A stretch of 19,339 nt of DNA, taken from the NCBI GenBank assembly GCA_039916225.1, contig JBDSLU010000063.1, forward strand, positions 1 through 19,339, given 5' to 3'. The DNA comes from JBDSLU01 sp039916225. Lineage in GTDB: Bacteria; Acidobacteriota; Vicinamibacteria; Vicinamibacterales; Vicinamibacteraceae. Shown here piece by piece: positions 14,335-19,339 of the stretch (position 1 is the stretch's first letter; each line of letters begins with the position of its first letter). Made by a program: the position numbers and the translations under genes. Below the pieces are notes generated by a model. The model was given only the letters and a program-made list of their open reading frames with translations, was not told where the DNA came from and made no database searches.

Positions 14335-15258
14335 ATGATTGCCTTCCTCTTTCCCGGACAAGGCTCGCAGAAGGTCGGGATGGGCCAGGCCTTCGCCGCC
14401 GTCGACCCCATCGTCCGCGACACGTTCGCGGAAGCCGACGCCGCGCTCGCCGCGCCGCTCAGCCGTCTGTGCTTCGAGGGCCCCGAGTCCGAGCTGACGC
14501 TGACCGAGAACACGCAGCCGGCGATCCTGACCGTCAGCGTCGCGATCGCGCGCGTGCTCGACGCGCGCGGCTGGCGGCCCGACTTCTACGCCGGGCACAG
14601 CCTCGGCGAGTACAGCGCCCACGTCGCCGCCGGGACGTTCGGCTTCGCCGACGCGGTGCGAACGGTGCGCAACCGCGGCCGCTACATGCAGGAGGCCGTG
14701 CCGGTCGGCGCCGGGGCGATGGCGGCGATCCTCGGTCTCGACGGCGACGCGGTCGCCGCGGCGTGTCTCGAGGCGGCCGAGGGGGAGGTGGTCTCGCCGG
14801 CCAACCTCAATGCGCCCGGCCAGGTCGTGATCGCGGGCACCAAGGCGGCGGTGGAGCGGGCCGGCGTCGCCGCCAAGGCGCGGGGCGCCAAGCGCGTCAT
14901 CCCGCTGGCGGTGAGTGCCCCGTTCCACTGCGCCTTGATGAAGCCGGCCGAGGATCGGCTGGCGCCGGAACTGCGCGCGCTGGCTGTCCAGGCGCCGCGC
15001 CGCCCGGTTGTCGCCAACATCGACGCCATGCCGAAAACCGACGGGGCGGCCGCCGTCGAAGCCCTGGTGCGCCAGGTTTCGGGCGCGGTGCTGTGGGAGG
15101 CCGTGGTGCGCCGCCTTGCATCCGAGGGCGTCCGCACGTATGTTGAAGTGGGTCCGGGCACGGTGCTGGCGGGTTTGGTCCGCAAGATCGACCGGGACGC
15201 CCGGGTGGCCAGCGTCGAAGACCCGGCCGGGCTCGACACCCTGGCCCCACTGTTTTGA
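14335..15258 (+). CDS. fabD: Malonyl-CoA:ACP transacylase FabD
   Basis: FabD moves malonyl from CoA to ACP, supplying extender units for fatty-acid synthesis. The 307-residue protein has FLFPGQGSQ at 4-12, the catalytic GHSLGEY (Ser89), RNRGRYMQEAVP (substrate-carboxylate Arg near 114), GAGAMAAILG, and SAPFHCALM (catalytic His198). Length is normal. The ATG is 13 bases after the plsX stop. A 98-base gap with tandem repeats separates it from fabG, the longest gap within this operon. Confidence 0.96.
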   Translation: MIAFLFPGQGSQKVGMGQAFAAVDPIVRDTFAEADAALAAPLSRLCFEGPESELTLTENTQPAILTVSVAIARVLDARGWRPDFYAGHSLGEYSAHVAAGTFGFADAVRTVRNRGRYMQEAVPVGAGAMAAILGLDGDAVAAACLEAAEGEVVSPANLNAPGQVVIAGTKAAVERAGVAAKARGAKRVIPLAVSAPFHCALMKPAEDRLAPELRALAVQAPRRPVVANIDAMPKTDGAAAVEALVRQVSGAVLWEAVVRRLASEGVRTYVEVGPGTVLAGLVRKIDRDARVASVEDPAGLDTLAPLF

Positions 15259-15260
15259 TC

Positions 15261-15340
15261 CTGGTACACCGGGTTAACGCCTGATACGAGCGGGTTGCCG
15301 CTGATACGAGCGGCTCACCGCCTGACCGGCGGATCCGACA
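15261..15340 (+). repeat. Tandem 20-bp repeat between fabD and fabG
   Basis: Units of 20 bases start at 15261, 15281, 15301 and, degenerate, 15321. Units 2 and 3 share 13 consecutive bases, CTGATACGAGCGG; unit 1 is a diverged form beginning CTGGTACACCGGGTT; unit 4 keeps only CTGACCGGCGG, offset by one base. The array fills most of the 98-base gap. A period near two helical turns would place units on the same DNA face, as for operators, but slippage could also make such an array. Confidence 0.7.
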
Positions 15341-15356
15341 CCTGCACATCCCCTCT

Positions 15357-16100
15357 ATGCAACTCGATTTCAGCGGCCGCGTGGCCATCGTGACCGGTGC
15401 GTCGCGCGGCATCGGCAAGGCCGTCGCGCTGGCGCTCGCCGGCGCGGGAGCGGCGGTCGTTGCCGTCGCCCGCGGCGATCAGGCCCAGGCGACCGCGGAC
15501 ACGATCACCGCCGCCGGCGGCAAGGCGATCGGGCGGTCGGTGGACGTGAGCGACGGCGCCGCGGTCGATGCCCTGGTCAAGGAAGCCGTCGAGGTGTTCG
15601 GCAAGGTCGACGTCCTGGTCAACAACGCCGGCATCACCCGGGACGGGCTGCTGCTGCGGATGAAGCGCGACGACTGGGACGCCGTCCTCCAGACCAACCT
15701 GACCGGCGCGTTCGTCTGCTCGCAGGCGGCCATCAAGGTCATGATCCGCCAGCGCTACGGCCGGATCGTCAACATCAGCTCGGTGGTCGGGCAGACCGGC
15801 AACGCCGGCCAGGCCAACTATGCGGCCTCGAAGGCCGGACTCATCGGGTTCACCAAGTCGCTCGCGCGCGAGGTCGCTTCGCGAAACGTCACGGCCAACG
15901 TGGTGGCGCCGGGCTTCATCGACACGGACATGACTCGCGCGGTCCCGGAGACCGTGCAGAAGGCCTGGCTCGACAACATCCCGCTCGGACGACTCGGTGC
16001 ACCCGAGGACATCGCCGACGCGGTCTGTTTTCTGGCCTCGGAAAAGGCGTCGTATATTACAGGGCACGTGCTGGCGGTCAACGGCGGCATGTACTGCTAG
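15357..16100 (+). CDS. fabG: 3-oxoacyl-[ACP] reductase FabG
   Basis: FabG reduces 3-oxoacyl-ACP with NADPH in fatty-acid elongation. It is a 247-residue short-chain dehydrogenase with the Rossmann motif TGASRGIG (13-20), DVS, NNAG (89-92), Asn114, Ser142 in NISSVVG, and Tyr155/Lys159 in YAASK. QANYAASKAGLIGFTKSLA and the C-terminal ITGHVLAVNGGMYC are typical of FabG, and its place between fabD and acpP settles the role within this broad family. Its stop codon overlaps the acpP ribosome site. Confidence 0.96.
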   Translation: MQLDFSGRVAIVTGASRGIGKAVALALAGAGAAVVAVARGDQAQATADTITAAGGKAIGRSVDVSDGAAVDALVKEAVEVFGKVDVLVNNAGITRDGLLLRMKRDDWDAVLQTNLTGAFVCSQAAIKVMIRQRYGRIVNISSVVGQTGNAGQANYAASKAGLIGFTKSLAREVASRNVTANVVAPGFIDTDMTRAVPETVQKAWLDNIPLGRLGAPEDIADAVCFLASEKASYITGHVLAVNGGMYC

Positions 16101-16104
16101 GAGG
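16099..16104 (+). promoter_or_regulatory. Strong Shine-Dalgarno site of acpP
   Basis: A perfect AGGAGG sits five bases before the acpP ATG and overlaps the fabG stop. Most genes in this window have weak ribosome sites, so this one fits the high expression expected for acyl carrier protein. Confidence 0.8.
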
Positions 16105-16109
16105 ATTCG

Positions 16110-16352
16110 ATGGCGGTTGCAGATAAGGTCAAGAGCATCATCGTGGAGCAGCTCGGGGTCGACGAAGAGGAAGTGACGCCGGACGCGTCGTTCGTCGACG
16201 ATCTCGGGGCGGACTCGCTCGACACGGTGGAGCTCGTGATGGCCTTCGAGGAAGAGTTCGGGATCGAGATCCCGGACGAGCACGCAGAGAAGATCACGCG
16301 TGTGCGCGAGGCCGTGGACTACATCGAGCAGCACGCCAAGGGCAAGAAGTGA
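16110..16352 (+). CDS. acpP: Acyl carrier protein
   Basis: Acyl carrier protein carries growing acyl chains on a phosphopantetheine arm. The 80-residue acidic protein has the attachment motif GADSLDTVELVM with Ser36, followed by the recognition helix FEEEFGIEIPDEHAEKI. Length and pattern are standard. It sits between fabG (9-base gap) and fabF, and has the strongest ribosome site in the operon. Confidence 0.98.
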   Translation: MAVADKVKSIIVEQLGVDEEEVTPDASFVDDLGADSLDTVELVMAFEEEFGIEIPDEHAEKITRVREAVDYIEQHAKGKK

Positions 16353-16354
16353 GA

Positions 16355-16399
16355 CCGGCCCGCACGGGCTGGTGACATCGAGCCGGCACGGCGGCCGGC
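16355..16399 (+). other. Two hairpins between acpP and fabF
   Basis: Directly after the acpP stop, CCGGCCC (16355-16361) pairs with GGGCTGG (16366-16372) over a GCAC loop, with one G-U pair. A second stem pairs GCCGGC (16382-16387) with GCCGGC (16394-16399) over six bases. Neither is followed by T residues. They could protect the acpP end of the mRNA or reduce read-through into fabF. Confidence 0.4.
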
Positions 16400-16419
16400 C
16401 TACGGATGACGGAGGCGGT

Positions 16420-17661
16420 TTGAGCAGGCGAGTCGTCGTGACCGGGATCGGGTTGGTGTCGTCGCTGGGAATCGGCACCGAAGCGACGTGGGCGGGACTG
16501 TGCGCGGGGCGGAGCGGCATCCGAAGGGTGACCCGCTTCGACGTCTCGGCCTTCTCGTGCCACATCGCGGGTGAAGTCGACGGGTTCGATCCGCTGAACT
16601 TCGTGGACAAGAAGGAGGTCAAGAAGATCGACACCTTCATCCAGTACGCGATCGCCGCCTCCGACTTCGCCATGAAGAGCGCCGGGCTGACCATCACCCC
16701 GGCGCTTGCGCCGCGTATCGGCGTCTTCATCGGGTCGGGGATCGGCGGCTTCGGCACCATCGAGCGCGAGCACAAGGCCTATCTCGAGGGCGGCCCGCGC
16801 CGCATCTCGCCGTTCTTCATCCCGTCGGCGATCATCAACCTCGCCGCCGGCCAGGTGTCGATCCGGTTCGGCGCCAAGGGGCCCAACTCGGCGACGGCCA
16901 CGGCCTGCTCGGCGTCGGCGCACGCCATCGGCGACGCCGCCGAGCTGATTCGCCGCGGTGCAGCCGACGCGATGATCGCCGGTGGCTCGGAAGCCGCGAT
17001 CACGCCCATGGGCCTCGGCGGCTTCGCCGCGATGCGCGCCCTGTCGACGCGCAACGACGCGCCGGAGAAGGCGTGCCGGCCCTTCGACAAGGATCGCGAC
17101 GGCTTCGTCATCGGGGAAGGGGCCGGCGTCCTCATCCTCGAGGAGCTGGGCCACGCGCAGGCGCGTGGCGCCACCATCTACGCCGAACTGGTCGGCTATG
17201 GCATGTCCGGCGACGCCTTCCACATCACGACGCCGTCCGAGGATGGCGACGGCGGCTATCGCGTCATGAAGGCGGCGCTGGAATCGGCCGGCATCCAGCC
17301 GAGCGACATCCAGTACATCAACGCCCATGGCACCTCGACGGAATACAACGATCGGACCGAGACGCTGGCCATCAAGCGCGTCTTCGGCGATCACGCCTAC
17401 AAGGTCGCCATCTCGTCGACCAAGTCGATGACCGGGCACCTGCTCGGCGCGGCCGGCGGGCTCGAGGCCGGCATCTCGGTGCTGGCCATCTACAACAAGC
17501 TCCTGCCGCCGACGGCCAACCACGACATCCCCGACCCCGACTGCGACCTCGACTACGTGCCGAAGGTCGCGCGCCAGGCCGAGGTCACCTACGCCCTCTC
17601 GAACTCGTTCGGGTTCGGTGGCACCAACGCCGCGTTGGTGTTCAAGAAGTTCGACTCGTAA
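16420..17661 (+). CDS. fabF: 3-oxoacyl-[ACP] synthase II FabF
   Basis: FabF condenses acyl-ACP with malonyl-ACP during chain elongation. With TTG 16420 as start the protein has 413 residues, and the catalytic triad falls at Cys163 (TACSAS), His303 (NAHGTST) and His340 (MTGHLLGAAGG), the same numbers as in the E. coli enzyme. A GGAGG at 16411-16415, four bases before the TTG, supports this start. The frame is open upstream into acpP, but those codons make no family sequence. RRVVVTGIG opens the first strand, and SNSFGFGGTNAALVF closes the protein. The TTG start may lower expression relative to acpP. Confidence 0.96.
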   Translation: MSRRVVVTGIGLVSSLGIGTEATWAGLCAGRSGIRRVTRFDVSAFSCHIAGEVDGFDPLNFVDKKEVKKIDTFIQYAIAASDFAMKSAGLTITPALAPRIGVFIGSGIGGFGTIEREHKAYLEGGPRRISPFFIPSAIINLAAGQVSIRFGAKGPNSATATACSASAHAIGDAAELIRRGAADAMIAGGSEAAITPMGLGGFAAMRALSTRNDAPEKACRPFDKDRDGFVIGEGAGVLILEELGHAQARGATIYAELVGYGMSGDAFHITTPSEDGDGGYRVMKAALESAGIQPSDIQYINAHGTSTEYNDRTETLAIKRVFGDHAYKVAISSTKSMTGHLLGAAGGLEAGISVLAIYNKLLPPTANHDIPDPDCDLDYVPKVARQAEVTYALSNSFGFGGTNAALVFKKFDS

Positions 17662-17683
17662 CGTCACCCGGGAGGCGCGGCGC

Positions 17684-18454
17684 ATGAAGATCGCCGTCTG
17701 TCTGAAGCACGTCGTGACCCGCGACGCCGCCGTGCGCGTCGATGAAGCACGCACGTGGATCCGCGATCGCGACGCCAGCTTCGAGCTGAACGAACCGGAC
17801 GCCTATGCGCTCGAGGAAGCACTGCGCCTCAAGGAGAAGCAGGGCGGCGAGGTGATCGCTGTCTCGGCTGGCCCGGCGCGCGTGACCCAGGCCCTGCGCG
17901 AGGCCCTGGCCCGCGGCGCCGATCGCGCCATTCACGTCGATGGCGAGGCGCTGGCCCGCGGCGACGCGTCGGTCGTCGGCAAGTCGCTGGCGGCCGCCCT
18001 GAAGGACGAAGGCGTCGATCTCGTCCTGACCGGCCTGCAGTCGGACGATCAGGGCTTCGCCCAGGTCGGGGTGATCCTCGCGGAGGCGCTCGGCCTGTCG
18101 CACGCGACGATCGTCATGGAAGTGCAGGTCACCGGGGACGGGTTGCGGGTACGCCGCGAGCTCGAAGGCGGCTGGTTCCAGTGGGTGGCGATGCCGCTGC
18201 CGGCGCTGCTGACCATCCAGAGCGGTATCAACCAGCTCCGCTACGCCACGCTCAAGGGCATCATGGCGGCCAAGAAGAAGGAAATCCGGGTCGTGCCGGC
18301 CCCGGCCGGTCTGACGCCGCTCGTCGAGATCCGCGGCCTGGCCGTGCCGGCGAAACAGAAGCAGACGCGCCTGATCACCGGCACCGGACCGGAAGCGGCG
18401 CGTGAGTTGATTCGCGCGCTACGCGAGGACGCCCGCGTCCTGGAGGGCGCATGA
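17684..18454 (+). CDS. etfB: Electron transfer flavoprotein beta subunit
   Basis: EtfB binds AMP and pairs with EtfA; the dimer passes electrons from acyl-CoA dehydrogenases or similar enzymes to the quinone pool. The 256-residue protein begins MKIAVCLKHV, contains FELNEPDAYALEEALRLKE, GLQSDDQGFAQVG, and the family signature around RYATLKGIMAAKKKEI. The ATG at 17684 follows GGAGG (17671-17675). It lies 22 bases after fabF, tying electron transfer to lipid metabolism in one operon, and its stop overlaps the etfA ATG. Whether it serves beta-oxidation or another dehydrogenase cannot be told here. Confidence 0.94.
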   Translation: MKIAVCLKHVVTRDAAVRVDEARTWIRDRDASFELNEPDAYALEEALRLKEKQGGEVIAVSAGPARVTQALREALARGADRAIHVDGEALARGDASVVGKSLAAALKDEGVDLVLTGLQSDDQGFAQVGVILAEALGLSHATIVMEVQVTGDGLRVRRELEGGWFQWVAMPLPALLTIQSGINQLRYATLKGIMAAKKKEIRVVPAPAGLTPLVEIRGLAVPAKQKQTRLITGTGPEAARELIRALREDARVLEGA

Positions 18455-19339
18455 TCCTGGTCATCGCCGAGCAGAAGGACGGCGCTCTCAATCGCGCGTC
18501 CTGGGAAGCCGTGACGGCGGCGCAGGCCCTCGGCGGACCGATCCGGATTGCGGTCCTCGGCGGCGGCGCGAGCGCGGCCGTCACCGACCTCGCGACCGCG
18601 CAGGTCGACGCCGTACTCGACGTCGCGCACGCCGCCCTCGCCGGCTACACCGCCGATGCCTACACCCACGCGATCGCCGCGCTGGTGACGGCGCAGGCGC
18701 CAGACATCGTCCTGGCCGCGCACACCTACCAGGCGAGAGACGTGATGCCGCGCGTGGCGGCCCGGCTCGATCGCCCGCTCGTCACCGACGTGGTCGGCCT
18801 GCAGGCGGGGACGCCGCCGGTCTGCACGCGGCCGATGTTCCAGGCCAAGCTGGTCGCCGAAGTCGTCCCGGCCGGCCCCGCGCCGCATTTCATCACCGTC
18901 CAGATCGGCGCGTTCCGCGGCGACGCAGCGGCGCGCGGCGCCGCGCCGGCCCCGGTGGAAACGGTCGCCATCGACGTGCCGGCCGACGCCGTCCGCCAGA
19001 AGCCCGAGCCGCCGTTCCGCGAGGCCAAGCAGGCCGTCGATCTCACCCAGGCGGCGCGCATCGTCTCGGTCGGCCGCGGCATCAAGGGCGAGGAACACAT
19101 CCAGCTGGCCAAGGATCTGGCTGCCTCGCTCGGCGCCGAGCTCGCCGCGTCGCGGCCGATCATCGACGCCGGCTGGCTGCCGACCGATCGCCAGGTCGGG
19201 AGCTCGGGCCAGACCGTCGCTCCGAAGCTGTATCTGGCGCTCGGCATCTCCGGCGCCATCCAGCACGTCGTCGGCATGAAGGGCTCAAAAACCATTGTGG
19301 CGATCAATAAAGACGCAGAGGCGCCAATTTTCGAAATTG
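18451..19339 (+). CDS. etfA: Electron transfer flavoprotein alpha subunit, 3' truncated
   Basis: EtfA holds the FAD of the ETF dimer. The first 296 codons are in the window; the end is cut off. The N-terminal domain starts MILVIAEQKDGALNRASWE. The FAD domain shows VSVGRGIKGEEHI, GAELAASRPIIDAGWLP, DRQVGSSGQTVAPKLY and the signature LYLALGISGAIQHVVG followed by AIN. Only the final stretch, usually about 25-30 residues, should be missing. The ATGA overlap with etfB implies coupled translation. The last ~55 bases are odd: from about 19285 the codons become AT-rich (AAA, ATT, AAT, GAA), with a hand count of 23 G or C in 55, though the protein still fits the family. Confidence 0.93.
   Translation, partial: MILVIAEQKDGALNRASWEAVTAAQALGGPIRIAVLGGGASAAVTDLATAQVDAVLDVAHAALAGYTADAYTHAIAALVTAQAPDIVLAAHTYQARDVMPRVAARLDRPLVTDVVGLQAGTPPVCTRPMFQAKLVAEVVPAGPAPHFITVQIGAFRGDAAARGAAPAPVETVAIDVPADAVRQKPEPPFREAKQAVDLTQAARIVSVGRGIKGEEHIQLAKDLAASLGAELAASRPIIDAGWLPTDRQVGSSGQTVAPKLYLALGISGAIQHVVGMKGSKTIVAINKDAEAPIFEI

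Noticed and set aside
15261..15340. CRISPR array
   Set aside because: The units abut with no spacers, only three or four occur, and no cas genes are present.

Overview
The window is a high-GC bacterial chromosome segment. It starts inside one gene (mqnA) and ends inside another (etfA), so it looks like a contig or a fragment of one. Its content is housekeeping: late menaquinone synthesis by the futalosine route, a TonB-type protein, tRNA modification, Hfq, nucleotide metabolism, and a fatty-acid synthesis operon joined to an electron-transfer flavoprotein. Menaquinone by the futalosine route, a single TonB-like protein, no sign of spore or actinobacterial genes, and very GC-rich codon use fit Acidobacteriota (perhaps Vicinamibacteria). 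That placement is inference from gene content, not a search result.

Layout. (1) 2-3253, plus strand: mqnA (5' truncated), mqnC and an amidohydrolase that is probably the aminofutalosine deaminase. (2) 3280-3711, minus strand: a small predicted secreted protein of unknown function, convergent with the amidohydrolase. (3) 3820-6034, plus strand: mqnP (UbiA family), ubiX and ubiE/menG, joined by ATGA overlaps; these prenylate, support decarboxylation of, and methylate the ring. (4) 6119-10860, plus strand: tonB-like, miaA, hfq, deoB and dgt, nearly all overlapping or a few bases apart. (5) 10861-12369: a HAD-IB phosphatase gene with rarer codons, flanked by two diverged noncoding copies of one ~280-bp sequence in inverted orientation. 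(6) 12370-19339, plus strand: yceD (DUF177), rpmF, plsX, fabD, fabG, acpP, fabF, etfB, etfA (3' truncated).

The most unusual item is region 5. The two inverted copies (about 10922-11195 and 11926-12211) share blocks of roughly 75-81% identity by hand alignment. Each carries a 9-bp hairpin in which four base pairs differ between copies yet stay paired. This suggests a conserved structured element bracketing a cargo gene. Other points are an Hfq with a ~105-residue low-complexity, His-rich N-terminal extension and no alternative start, a 20-bp-period tandem repeat before fabG, hairpins between acpP and fabF, absence of fabH from the fab operon, and a sharp fall in GC over the last ~55 bases inside etfA that may be a contig-edge artefact.
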